NCBI GenBank assembly: GCA_035048485.1 | Contig: CM068582.1 | Coordinates: forward strand, 12,097,501 to 12,161,500 | Direction of reading: 5' to 3' | DNA: 64,000 nt | Source: Pteria penguin | Taxonomy: Eukaryota; Mollusca; Bivalvia; Pterioida; Pteriidae | In this document: positions 41,801-56,800 of the stretch, piece after piece | How the letters are laid out: every line of letters starts with the position of its first letter | Position numbering within the stretch: the stretch's first letter is position 1 | The notes under the pieces: generated by a model | Seen by the model: only the letters and a program-made list of their open reading frames with translations | Databases searched by the model: none | What the model was told of the DNA's origin: nothing | Position numbers and translations under genes: made by a program

Positions 41801-44800
41801 AGGTTCTTGCAGATCCTGTGTTCTTCAAATATGGACCCAACATCATCGACATTAATAGAGGGCGTGCAAGCCTCTGCAAGGATTTTGTATGGTACACCGC
41901 TAGGATGGTCAGTTGGATCACGGTCAGTAATATCAATAGCCAATTCCTGAAATGAATAAACATTATCCACATGACGATTATTGTTACTAACCAGTATACT
42001 GTGTTCTAAGTAAACAAGAAAAATAATTGTCACCTGCAAAGATAATTAAAACAGACAGATGGACAAATTGATCAATGAACAAACAGACTGAACAAGAGTA
42101 GTCAGATGGAAACAGAACTCTTCGGTAACAACCAAATTTAAATAGCAAGTTTTTTGTAAATAGGTCAATCTTCAAGGTCAAGGTAAAAAAAAAAAAATCT
42201 TGATACGTAATAAAAGGTATTGTCACAAAGAATACACACAATCTCTTACTGTTCATGAGTTATGATCAAGGTTTTTTTTAAAGTACGTCAAATTTCAAGG
42301 TCATAATTTACAAAGTCAAAACGTTTGGTACACAATGAAAGGTCTTGACACAAGAAATACACATGTGAAATATTAAAGCCCTGTCTCTAATGGTTTTAAA
42401 GTTATGATTCAGGTTAAAGTTTCTGTTTATGGACAACGACTACAGCAACAAGGATGCCGTGGGGTATGACATTATAGCTCTCCGGACATCCGTCCTGGTG
42501 AGCTAATAAGCAATCTCTAAGGATAACTATGCTTTAAAGGGAGCACAAAGGAGATTCCCATGTTCTATCACAATTTAAAGTAAAACACAACATCTATACC
42601 ATAAGCACTGTGCATACAACTCACAAATACTATATCTTAGCAATATTCTTGCCTAAATACAAATAATTATTCAAGTACTTCCAGCCTACCTCATCAAATC
42701 TGCCCTGTGCTTCTGCATTGTACTCCACTGTGATCATTTGGCTCTGGTTAATATAGATCATACCAAAAGCCGGAGACAAGGTGAAGGTCTTAAACTGTAA
42801 ACGAGACTGTCCAGCACCCTCTTGTCTGAGAAAAAATGCAACTCATAAATAGATTATGAATATATATCTAAATTAATGATATGAAAAAACGAATACTGTG
42901 AAACATTTATTCAGCACTGTAAATAAATTATAAGAATTTTCTATTCAAAGATGATACCTGTGGTATGTTAACTTTTTTTAAACATCATTTATGAAAAACT
43001 GAAGATGAAAGTGTTTTGAGGACAAACTTCAGAAGTTTTCTTATATTCATATAATTATAGGGTTTTTTTTAAATTAATATCTATATTTATATTTATTCAT
43101 ACTGAAAACAGATTAACAGTTCAAAATTTTATAAACAGTAATGTGCACACACAAATCCAAATTAAATGATAGGAATTATTCAATTCATCTTATTCTAAGA
43201 CAAGTGAATAAGGAAATGTATGTAATTGTGACATCATAAGCTGCATCTACAATCTAGATCTGCGCATATTGCTGGATGGAAAATATCGCAAAGCTCTACT
43301 AAGAAAATTTATTTCCTAACACTGTTATCACACATATTTATGTGAAGTTTTACACTAAATTAAACATGTCCTAAAAGATTAATTTAAAAATGAAAATTGA
43401 TACAGAAATTTGATTAAGTTACCTCTATTTAAAATCAAATATTTCGCTTATTTTAAAACTTATTTTTCCAAATAGGGTCAAAAGTCAAAAACACATACAA
43501 GCTACAATTTTTTTTTCATATAACACTCAAATTCGAAATTAACATCATAATACTAATGCTAGCAAAGTACATATTTTTATGCAAAAATTTGTTGTAACAG
43601 TTTCCATTTGTACCTTCGCCGGCCACCAGGTTGCGTGGAGGGTTGCAAACGTGAAGTAGTGCGTTCTAAATTCCCTTCTCTACTGCGAGCATCACTAAGT
43701 AGTGCAAGGAAAAAGCAGGCAGGTTAACTAACTAGTGATCTAAACACACAAACTAGTGATAGTTATCGAGTTAAAAAGCATATTAGTGATTTCTATCTTA
43801 CGAGACACATATTAGTGTTATTGTAAAATACAGTAATGTAACAAAATGTTAGTAAGACTACTATAGTATTGCACAGTGAAGTGATTGTGGAGAGGAGCAA
43901 TCAAATCAAATGTGAGGAAATATAAAACGGAAATATCTATTGTAATTTGTAATAAATGTTTTGGAGTGTCAGTGGGATGTGACATTTAAGAATCACTCAG
44001 ATTTCTTTAAACAAGTTTTACCTAACAAAACTGAAAGGAAAAAGCAGATTTCTTATATTTTGAAATTCTCCAATTCAATTCAACCTCAAATTAAACACAA
44101 ACTAAACTTGTTTTTCATTAAAAAATATGCACTAAAAGAACATATTAAATGAGTAACACGTGCACCATATACATATGTATAAATATATATAAATATATAT
44201 ATATATGGTTTTTTACACTTTTTTCTTATGATCAATTTGTTGAAGAAGATATTCATGAAAGATGTCAAAATCTGTATTTTAAACTTCCGCAATATTAACA
44301 TTTTTAGAGTATTCTTCTGACTAACTAATTAAAAATTGTCTCTGAATTTAAAGAAATATATGCATTTCTTTCCCATTTTCATATCAAATACTGATAATGA
44401 AAATTCAGCAGAGTTTTGATAGAGTAGAAAATGAAGCTTACACTATCCACAATGATTTACATACTGAGTGTACAAATATGTATTATTTTATAATTTATCT
44501 AAATGAATATTTCTTAATAAAAGATAAAATTTTTCATCTCTTTTTACTTTCATATTACATATGGACAGATATAAAAAATCATTTATATGGTATGAATAAT
44601 CAAAGCTCTTATTTCACTTTTGCAGAATTCCAAAAATACATAAACAATTTCCAATGAATTTTCATAACATGCAGTCACAATATTCACCAGTTTCCATACA
44701 ATGAGCAATGTCATATCATGCATTCATACAGTGAACAATGTGAACAGTGACATTAATACCTGAGTAAACCGGGACGTTTGCCTTGGTTTGAAGGAGCCAG

Positions 44801-47800
44801 ACGAGAAACCGATCGCTCTGCATTTATTACAGCTCTACTAACACTGCGCAATTCACTACTGATCACAGCAAACAAAACACACGTGTTAGAGGTAAATCAT
44901 GACAGTTCTACAGACAAATGTAAATACACGTCTTGTTGATTCAAAATAAATTAACTAGTATGCATTCTGCCATTTCATAAATTTTTAATTTTTTGAAATG
45001 ATATTATTTAATTTTGAAAAATGTGAAATTAAAATTTTGTTCTGAAGGAAATGTCCAAATTTTTTTTTACACATGTCCAAATTCTTTTTTATGTTCATTT
45101 TTCTGTATTATTCTTAAATATTTGAAATTCAGATTTTTTTCAAATTTTTAAACAAAATAACAATTTTTTTTTTTTCATTAAAGATTCTTTGTTTCTTTTT
45201 TCTAATAATAATCAACAAGGTGGTATCTAATTTCAGAATTAGAAATAAGATAAGATGTTAGGGTAAGAGAAACATTACAGGGAAAACTTCCATCACAACA
45301 AGCCAGAGAAAGCGGAGTTGACAAAATCACACCAGTTTAAAGCTATCTATTTCACACTACTGTTAATTCTACAGATAATTAATAATTCATTAATTAATGT
45401 TGATTGAAATGATGATTAGGAAATGTTAGTTCTAAATGCTACAGTTTCAGTACCTATTATTAATACAGGAGTTACAAGGTCTTTAAGCTTACCTGACAGA
45501 GTCGGTCTTTTTAGGTTTGACGACAGATTTGCCGGAACTTGAACCATCCCTGGACCGACTACGTTTGTTATCTTTAACGGGCCTGAAAATAGTTTTCTAA
45601 AATGTGTTACTTGTGTTTTTGTTGATTAGTGCCACACCAGGAATCTTTACCTGCACGTTGACTGCCAGTGTTTATATAATTGTGGAGGAACAAAGAAAGA
45701 ACACCTGCAGAAAACCTTCTATTCTGGGCAGGTACCCAGACTGAAGTTCAAAATTACTTTATACTGCATGAAGAGCACTATATGCAATTCATGAACACAA
45801 TGAAAGTATACTTGAGAATATATATATCAAGTACTGGAAACATGAATATCATTACAAAATTCTTAAAAGTAACAATTCCAAAGTTAAGTAGAAGGCTTAC
45901 GGTCTATTGGCTGCCGTCTTGCCATGATGGTCTTTGTCCTTCTGCATCAGCGTAATCTGATATTTGAATTCATGTTTACCAGTGTTATAAATTGTAAAAG
46001 TTTTTGTCTTCTTATTGTTCACCAGTACAGATCCAAAGTTGATGTCACTCAAAGGTGAGATAGAGTACCTAGAAAATATATGATCATACATAAAACCCTA
46101 TTTTGATAGCTAATTAGCAGGAAAATCTGCTGAGGTTATCAAATTCCAAAAAAAATTCTAATTTAAATATACATGTACTTATACTGATTTTTAATAATTG
46201 ATAAAAAGGCATGGTCGGAAATTTTTTTATTAATAATTTCAACTTGTTTATATGAAGTAGACCTATAAGCTGAAGTTCTCATTATCTATTTACACCTATG
46301 ATGCAACAGTTTAATGCTGACAGTAATATACGTTGACTATTTACTTCGCAAATTCTGCTTCAGCAGACACTCTGATGGGAATACAAGCGATGACCTCTCC
46401 ACCATCTCCAAGCTTTGGCTCTATCACCTGAACCTTCAGAATGGGTTGGTCTTTGATGTGGACTTCTTTGTTTGACTTGAATGACACAGTTACAGGTTGA
46501 GGTCGCTCATTGGGGTTCAAGGTCATTTTACTAGGGGTCACCGTAAAGAGATCTTCCACTTTGGGATTGTTGGGGTCAACATTATCAAAAATGAAGCTGA
46601 AACAAGAAAGGGAATCAGTAAAAATATTCGGCACAAATCTAAAACCCCTTATAATTTTGCAACTCCTTACTCTATTTAATGTATATAGGAGACAGTTTTT
46701 ATTTTTATAAATAAAATTTGTGAACAGGATGAAACCTATAAAATTGTTGTTTTATCTAATTCTAAATTTACAACTCACTTGTACTGAATTTCAAACTTGC
46801 CCTTATTCTTCAATTGACATTGGGTCTTTTCTTCAGCTCCCACTTTCACTGTTCCAAAATCTAAACCTCCATCATTTCCTATGTAAAATGTAAACTTCAA
46901 ATTAGAAAGGCTTGTAGAATCTTACCATTCATTCACATCTGAAAGTTTTTCATACTTTCTATTGTCTAACACCAGTAAAACTTGGAAGAAATTCCTAGGT
47001 AAATTTCAGTTTCCATTCTGCTTGATGTTAGTTTGTAGAACTTGTATTACATAAGCATTGCGTGACATACCTTTCTGGAAGCTGACATCGAGTGCAACAT
47101 CATAAGCCTCAGCAAGAACTTGTATACTCTCGTTGTGAATGCCACCCAGGATATCCTGCATGTCAGAAACCTTCAAAGACAACAAAAAGAATTCATGTCA
47201 GAAACCTTCAAAGACAACAATACAGTTCATGTCAGAAACCTTCAAAGACAAAAGAATTCATAAATATATTCAATATATATTTAAATCAAATCTGCCATAT
47301 GGTTGAATAGATGTTGTAATACATTTTACATAAATGTCACCGTGGAACACAAATATTGGCCTTGACAGTATTTAACTTTAAAAGACAAAACAAAAAAAAA
47401 AAAAAAAAACCAAAAAAAAAGTTGAAATGATTAACATTTCAAACACTACACTTTGAACAATATGACTTGGGGATCAATATATTGTCAAAATGCAGCTGCT
47501 CAGAGCTATCTGTGTAACATCAGGTCATTTTCAATTTTACTAATGCTCCTCATTTTCATCCTTTTCAAGATGGAACCCAGACGTGATGTGACAGATAAAC
47601 TTAGGTAGACCTTGACTGTAGATTTTGTAGATTACTTTCTTAAAAAGAAATGGCTCTATTTCCCCTATAATGACCTACATACTGAGATTTCATCATATGG
47701 AGTAAAACTGTGTCCAACTCATTAACTTATCTCCCAAAAAACATAATCCTAAACCAATTTTAGATATTACTGTAGGAGTATCCTTACTTCTAATCTAATC

Positions 47801-50800
47801 ATTTTCTTGGTGGTAGTGACGGGTTTCATGGCCCTGAAGTAGGCGTGCAGTGGATACTCAGACAGCGGTTCCACTACACCACTGTCTGCAGCCACAGTGA
47901 AGTCATCTCCCAGATTCTCCCAACCAGTTAGTTTCCACTTGACCGGTAGCTGGGTGGTATTCCTCAGGTATATCGTTTTGGTGTCTTTTCTGTAAAGATT
48001 TTAACAATAAGTGTATTCAAACTGCATTTTTTAATAAAAAAATCATAATCTTTTTTTTTTCAATGGTTAATTAAAGATAATTAATTCTACAATAATTTCT
48101 TTTCAGAGCAGAAAAACATTTAGGTTCAGTGCATTCAATTATAACCTGTCCTCCATAAATAGTTGAGTAACATAGTTCGGTAAACCATTCATCTTTACTG
48201 ATCTAATTCATACTTTTGTGCTTTGCTACCTATTTAAAATTGAATTACCAATATTTTAAAATTAAGTTTTCTTAGGGTGACCATGATTTTTAATTTCATC
48301 CACCAAGTTTGTAAATATCAACCAAGTTGGTTTGACCTGAAAGATATTCTGTATCAAAGCAGATATTAGCTACTACAGTTGGACATCTCCTTAACACTAG
48401 ACCTGAATTATGCAATAGATGTCATACTGACCATGCCTCCTCCTTCTAACACTCACATCTATTAAAATACAATCAGATTTAGCTTACCTGTGGAGAAGTA
48501 CACTATCAAAGTGGAATTGTTTCTTATCCAGCTCGAGTGACGGCAGGAAAGCATCACAGCACACTTTGAAGACGACAGGTTCCGGATTTTCTCTGATGCA
48601 GCAGACAATAGCATCCTCATAGTGACCTTGACTCCTGGGATATGCCCAGATTGTCAGAGGCTGTGACTCTCCAGGCTTAAGCACCATGGCTGGAGGATCC
48701 AGTAAGAAGGTATCACCTTTACTGTCGCTAAGGTAACAGAAGCTAATGTCAGCTTCGAGTGGTGAGGTGTTACTGATGGTGATCTTCTCCATGTTCTCTG
48801 GGAATCGCCCACTCTTCATGCTGACAGAAAAAAAAATTAGTGAGAAAAATTAATGTTATCCTTATTTTTAATTCATGAATGAGATTCAAGACGATCTGTC
48901 AAAAATATTTAAAGTACTCTGTGATAAAATACATCATTGGTCATAAGAAATCAAGACTTACTCAGCCCTGGACTTGCCAGGTGTTAATGGACCAAACTCG
49001 AAGGTTTCTGTTGACAGAATGTATTTCTTGTTCACAATTTCATCTGTTTTCTTACTCTTCTTGCGACTTGGGAATACAATTCTGTAAAACAAATTTAAAC
49101 GATTATGTCGATGTTTTTATATTCCTATGAATTTAAGATATGAATCTGTATTCTGATATACCATACACGAAAAAAATTATAAAAAAATGTAAAAAAACTG
49201 ACATAAAATTTTGAATGGTTAAACTTTAGACTTGAACAATACCTAAAGTTGAACAGTGGGCCGTTTCACAAAGAATCATACGTACGATATTTTATGTTCG
49301 TACAAAGTCTTAAGTCTTAAGGAATTTTTTTGTACATACGTAAAATATCGTACATATGATTCTTTGTGAAACGGCCCACAGATCTATATCTCTAATCAAC
49401 TGGCCATCTAAAAGAAGAAAATCGGCAAAGTCATGAAGGGACAGTTAAGCAATACATAATCCTCCAAACAGTCTCAATATGTATATGAAATATGAAACCT
49501 GCAGGTCGAAAACTTTTGATTCATGACATTACATCCAAATTCAGACGGACAGATGTGATTCCTGTAGGACATCCCCATCAATGCTGGGCCCTTATATATA
49601 TTTTGACAAAATATGATTGTACATTTCAAGCAGATCAAGTAATTAATGAAAACAGTAATGAGGTTTACTAACTACAGAAACAAGAATTAAGGTTACCTTG
49701 GTTCTCTGCTGATGGATGGGAATGCACAGATTCCACGGCAATACAATTGGTACCTTCTGCGAGTTCCCACAATCTCAAAGTTCAAGGTCTGATCAAACTG
49801 ACCCAGTTCCTCGGACTGGAAACGAAGACGAAGTACCACTTCTCCATTAGCTGGTATTATCCAGCGGAATATCGATAACCTATAAAGTGCGAAATTTTAT
49901 CATAAGTATGGAGATTAATGTAACCATGTTGCCTATAAGGAGTTCATACTGTACTGCTATCTTTACAGATATAGAAAATGTCTAGAAAACTCTTAATTTC
50001 ACTATTCTTCTTTGCAGACTTTGACATAATAAGAAAGATTTGTTAAAAGATTTAATTTGTAACCCTCCGTCAACTCAAAATCATATATATATCATAACCC
50101 ACATTCCAAAATTCTCTCTCTTTTTCTTATGCCAAATTTCAAAGTACGTACTATAGTCAAATGCAATGAAAACGAAAGAGAACATAAGTATACGCTTACA
50201 TATTTTTGACATAATATAATACCTGAAAAATGAAGTCATATCTTCAAATATCATACTTGTATGAAATTCATACCATATACTGACGATTTTAAATATTATT
50301 TCACAAAATTCGTTTTTTTCATTATAACAGAATCACAAGTATATTAGAAAAAAGCTTTTATGATGCATAACTCATGTAAATTCCAACAATACATGTCTGT
50401 GTTATATACACAATGTTAATATACAAAGAATGTCAGTGAAGATTCGGAGATTGGGGAAAAGGGGGGAAGGAACATTCTAACTAGTGTGTCATGACTGTCA
50501 CTATGATTAGTAAGCTTACTAATTCCTTCCTGTTGAAATATGTATTGAGAGAATTTTCATAAAAATCATATTTATAAATCGATACATATCAATAAATATC
50601 AGGAAATATAAACTGTATTATTTACTATACATCTTCAATAATATCGCAAAGTTAAATACTGTAATGCTTAAATCCTGTATTGTATTATTCCTGTATTGTA
50701 TTATAACTTTTGTAATATCGTGAAGCTGAGATAGAAGAAAATAAATACCAAATTAGATGAAGTGTCAGAGAGATCTCAACTATAGCATGCAATTGAGAAC

Positions 50801-53800
50801 CTCAGCCCAGTGTTTGGTTATATGTACATTACTTACGTTTGTATATGACAGAGAAACTTGAGTATTGCATTTGTTATAGGTTTTACTTACTTCGGCGTTT
50901 TTGCCTCAGCGATTGCCAATCCGTCTCCAGTAGTGCTGTAAGGAGACGTAAGGAATAAGCATGCAACGACAGCCAGTCAAAATGCAGGAAAAAAAGGAAG
51001 TGTCATCAGTGTAGGAAAGGAGAGAAGGGGAGGGGGTGTTAAAGTTAGTTGGGTTTTTTTCTTACAAAAATATTAAAGATATCATCAAATGTATTACAGC
51101 AATGACAACATCTTTAAACTGTTTAATATACAATATCTGGACTTAAAACACAGGATGTTAATTTCACATTCAAACATCAGTTACACATTACATTAAACTG
51201 TTAAATCACAACGTTATTCTTGTTACATTTCAATCCAAACAGTTATTATAAGGCATTACAACTATTGCTTTACAACAATCATATTCAAATTAGCCAGGTG
51301 AAAACAGAGACAATCCGGTTAGAAATTCAATCTCTAGCAAAATCTCTAATTGATTCATGCATTACAGGAATAAACTGTTAAATAATGATATCAAAGTGAG
51401 AGAATCAGTGTGGACTTCTGAAGGGATATGATGATGATGCAAAGTGCTTATCATGCACATGAAAATCAAATTTCAATTACCTTAAGGCATCAATGTCAGA
51501 CACAGGAGTTGTTGCCCCTGGAGGAGGGGAAGGAACCTGCATAGAATTTCTTCTTGAGGCAGTTTTGACTCCAGCTCGACTCTTCTCTGCGCTCTTCTTT
51601 CTCTCTTTTTTATCATCCTTCTTTTCTTCCTTTTCTTTTGTTGCCTTTCCTCCCTTTCCTTTGGTGGGTGTTGTGTACTCTTCTTTGCCTTTGTCAGGAG
51701 TCACTGATTTCTCTTCGTCAGGCTCTGTTAACTGAGTATCTGGTATGCCAACATTTCTGTGAAACACAGCATTAATTCAAGATAAAATAATTTCATTTCT
51801 GTATACTTTGATTTTTTAAGTACAAAAACTATGAAAACCTTAATATGAAATGAAATAAATATCCAAACCAGATTCTCATGTTTGAAGAAGTACATGTCTA
51901 CTTAAAAAGACCAAATTTACAACAGAATTCAAAGGTGTAATGATATGTAAAATGGAATGTCAAATTAACATGTTTTTAAAAGAATTAACTATGCTGATGC
52001 TAAAATATTGTGACTAAAAACAAAAGGTCATCTGGACTTACGGGTCATCTGGAGAGGACGCAATGAAGACGTAACGACCTCCAAATTCACTGACGGGTGG
52101 TGCCCGTCTCTTCACTGGGTAGGGCACCACGGCAAAAGATGCAGCTGGAGGAATTGGTGGACCCTTTGGCCCTAGACCTAGACCATCCATTACCTGTAAA
52201 ATAAGACCACAGAGAGCGACTTAAATGCATGTCACATAGCTTTTTTTCTACAAAAAAACCACATTAAGTATAGACAAATAACAGCGTTAGGATTAATAGA
52301 AGTTATACATCCTGCCATCTCTACCTCTTCCATTGTTGGCAATCTGTTTGTATCTAAAATTTTGCTGAAAGGTATAATGGACTTGTCAGCACAGTCCACT
52401 ATGATGTTTGGGATGCCTACTCCATCATCTTCTTTCTCTTTGGGTCCTTCGGTTTCAAATGAAATTTCCCCATCAGCAGTTTCTCCTTCAGTTTGAAGTT
52501 GAGCAGCTTTCTCAGCAGCCTAATAAATACAAAATTTAAACAACAATTTATCACAATTGTCTAAACATTGCTCTGAAATTTATTTCCAAAACTTCACATT
52601 AATAGTATCAAACTATCCACAGTATCTTTTCACAGCAAAACTTCCTTAAGTACTGATATTCTAAATACTGCATACCTAATAGATTAAAATTTTTACCTCC
52701 TTAGCTGCTTTCTCTGCTTCCAAATGTTTCTGCCTCTCCTTTTCTTTCTCTTTTTCTTTGTCATGTTTGTCACCTGAAAATTTCAACCATACATATATAG
52801 TTATCTTAAACAAGTTAAAAATATTTCAAATACCGTCAAACTTGGGATTGTTATGATGGCACATTACATAACTAGAACACTGTGTTCCAGGGAACATGTG
52901 TCACCTGCAAAAAAATATATATAAGGGGTGTGACTGATAGAACAAACGATGACAGGAAAGGGATTCCTTTAATATTGCCATACTTAACAGCTAACACCTT
53001 CTTAAGAAAACATTTAACCTTGACTCCTTCTCAAATAACTACAAAGAACATCTATTCTAGTTCCAAATTTTCTTCATAAAATAATTAGAATTTTTTTTTG
53101 GAAAGATTAGGTCTAAATCTCTCTACGTCTTTGATCATAATCATATGCAGGAATAGAAATGTACACTTTATATATTGATATCTGCCTACCTTTTCCACCT
53201 TTGCCTTTCTTGCCAGAAGGAGGGTGGTGAGCAGCATCATCTTCTGATTTTTCCGATGGTGTTGGAGGACGTCTTAGAGACAGTGTAGATCTATCCCAGT
53301 ATTCTATTAAGTCAAAGATCTCTTTCTGAGCATGCTCTACAGTACGGAATCTACAAATAGATCAATTCTTCATTTATTTACATATTTATTAATTTGTAAG
53401 TAACTAACAATATACTGTTTCAGTGATACAGTTAGCTCTCCTTTACTCCAACACTGGTAACTCAAACTTCCCATTCACTCGAACTGTTTTAAATTTTCTG
53501 TATATGAATATATATATCCCTAACTCAAATTCAGCTAACTATCTTATATGAGTCATCAAGAACTGAGCGTATGAAAAATAGCATTATTTAAGACACAAGA
53601 TCACAAATGTAATTATTTTTTCACTAGGGACTATTGAGGCTTTTCGTTAAAGAGTTATTTCCCTTTTGGGATGGTATCTGACGTAAGACAATCATGATGT
53701 CATAAATTTCCTATGAAAACGTCATTAGTGGACTATCATTTCCTTAAGTTTTAGACAGGTTTCCACAGAATTTGATGACATAACAATTATTTTATGTCTG

Positions 53801-56800
53801 ATACCGTCCCAAATGGTAGGTTACTCTGTGTAACGATGAGACTGAATACCATCTTTAAAATGCATCTATAAATAGAATTCAGCTGTATATAAAGCTTGAT
53901 TGTACTAAGGGTTATAGAACTTTATTTTTTTAAGTGAATCTTGAACTAACCTCTGCATGAGAAGGATCTCAGACTCTTTCAGTGGTGGTGGCTGTTCTTC
54001 CGGGGGTGGTTCACTTAGCTCCTTACCATCCTTTGTTTTTCCTTTATCATCTTTCTTCCCATCTTTACCTTTAGCCTTTGCTTTCCTACAAATCAGCAAG
54101 ATTATTAATGTAATGCAATCATATGACAATAACATGTACCATTATTTGTGCCCTCATTATTGCAAACAATTAACGCAAAACAATTGTTACAAAACTGTCT
54201 ACAAGTTTATATGTAAACTATTTTTCTAACATTATGTTGAAATTTCTTGTAACTACTAAATTCCAATTTTAGACTGATTAAATATTATTACATATCTTTA
54301 AACTCACATTTTTACTATCATTTCCAACAAATGTGGATCATACGACTGGCCGTGTTTCTTTCTATGTCGCAAGCTTAATGTTCAATAAGAGTGACAAAGG
54401 TATTAACAAAACACATGACAAGAAACGATATGTCAAATCAGTGAAAAGGGTATTAAGAAAATCAAGAACCTGATATCAAAACTTATCTCTTATTTTTCCC
54501 ACCTCAAATTGAAATGAGTTTTATATTTATGTACAATATTCCACTCTCTGACCATCCTTCACTGGTTTGACATAATTTGGAACACTATTCGAACACTCAC
54601 TTTCCATCTTCCACTTGTGTGTCACTTTTTTCAGTATGATGTGATTCAGGTCTTTCAGTGTTAGTTTTACCACCGTGTTCACCTTCATGTTTTGGCCCTC
54701 CCCTGGACTGTTGCACACGCGAGTCTAACCCACTCTGTGGTTTGTTTGGCATTGCACTTTTCTTTCCATCTTTACCAACAGGTTCTTCTTTTTTGTCTGC
54801 TTGTTTCTTCTTTCCTTTCTTTGATGCCCTGCACATCATGTTTTTGTGTGAGTTTGGACAATTCAATTTTTGCAAAATATTTATAAAAAAGGCTGTAGAG
54901 CAGTACTTTTAATTTATTGATTACTGCATTTTGGTATAAAAAAAGTTTCCATTTGATTTACTTATTTATGTCAAAGTTTATACAAATAGTTTACTACAAA
55001 CAATTTTCAAATTAAATCCATTTCATTATATTAAAGTAGAAGAATTAAAAAATTTGAACAAATACTTAAATATATTCCCTCCCTCCCCTCTTCCAAAAAA
55101 ATAGATCATTAATTCAAACTATGTAATAATAAAATAAATATATTTACTCCCTCCCCTCTTCAAAAACAAACCAAAATCCTGTCAAAACATTAATTTGCTT
55201 AACAAATCTTCAATTCAAATTTTTAATATAATCAACAAAATGTCTATCAAGTGTCCAGAATTTAAACTTTTCAATTGTAAAAGTCTCACAAGTTTCCAGA
55301 TCTTAAAAATTTTCCTTGGCGAAAAAAGTCAAATTAGAAGTTTTTAAAAATCATTATATTTTTCGATTTAATTTTGTATAGTAGCTCAAATTCAATGTTT
55401 TAAGGGGTTTTTTTTATGATATACCAAAAATTACTGTACACAAAAAAAAAACCACACCAAAAAAAAAAAGAAAAAAACAAAACAAAACAAAAAATAAAAA
55501 AAAAAAAACCCAGAATTTCTGTGCATAATCTCTCACAAAATTATTAATTATTGTATTACAGTGGATCTAGTTAGGAACACACTACTAAGACATCCAAGTT
55601 CTATATGATCTACACTTCAACTAGGAGTTAAGACTAAAATGCATCTACAAGCAAGCTCTAATCTACAGTATCCTTAGAGGTACAAAGGAATGGTAGTGAA
55701 TTAAGATGTGCAAGGCAATAGAAAAGAAAGTTAGTGCAAACAGCAAAGGTCAAAGTGCAATGCAGGCAAACAATAAAGGTCAAAGGGTAATTCAGACAAC
55801 AAAGTGCAGTCAGAGCAACATGCAAGTGGTTGAAGGAATTGATGTTCCAAATATCATTGAAAGATATAACAATAAAAGTGATAAAACATGAAAGCAATAT
55901 TACTGCACTGACATTGTAAGTAATCTGTATCAGATAAATGGCAGAAAGAGGAATATGATAAGAAATTTCATAAAATCTAAAAATTAATAATACGAGTGCA
56001 CAAGTGATAAGAATATAGTGAAAGGGATATGATATAGGCACTGGATGGTTTAGAAGAAGAAAACAAAAGTGTATTCCAGGTTATTTTTGAATATAACAAA
56101 TCTGTTTATCTGGCAAAATGCAAGAACGATTTTTCCATTGCCAGATCCTGTGTAATTAGGAAATTGTATAAAGGTCACTATATTGGTGCCTAGATGTTCT
56201 ATTTCACTCAATTAAACAACGCTAACTTTTCCAATACCTTTTCCAGACCAAATCAGTAAAAGTTTCAGGATACCACAATAACCCAATATACGAGAACAGT
56301 TTTGACTGTATTAAATTAAAGAATTAAATGCAATGAGTGAGAAAGCATGCAAACTAATATATATAAGCAGTTAGTAAAAGCATCATCACATGGCTGTTTA
56401 TAACGTAAACTAAAACTTTCTAAAGAAATTAATGACAATAATCGAAGAGTGCAGATAAGGCTTTTCCTACAGCAGTGAAACTTATAAACAGCCAGTAAGG
56501 TTACTACACTAACTATGGAGAAGTCTTACTTTTCCTCCTCGATTTTTAACCTCTCAAGTTCATCAGCCTCACGTTGCTTTCGTTCTCTTTCCTCTTTCTC
56601 CTCCCTTTCTCTGAAGAAAAAAATTAAACCAGTCCTCAATATAAAAAAAATCTCTAATTACAAGTTTAATTTCTATGATATATCTTGATAATATATCTGT
56701 TAAATGTAATAACTACAGACTAATGTTAAGCCGGTGTGGCCTAGTGGATAAGGTGCTCGGCTCGTGATCGAGAGGTCGCGGGTTCGACTCCCGCCCGGGG

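Noticed and set aside
51493..51735. Ser/Phe-rich plus-strand open frame
   Set aside because: Antisense of the Lys/Glu-rich HYDIN exon at 51481-51756.
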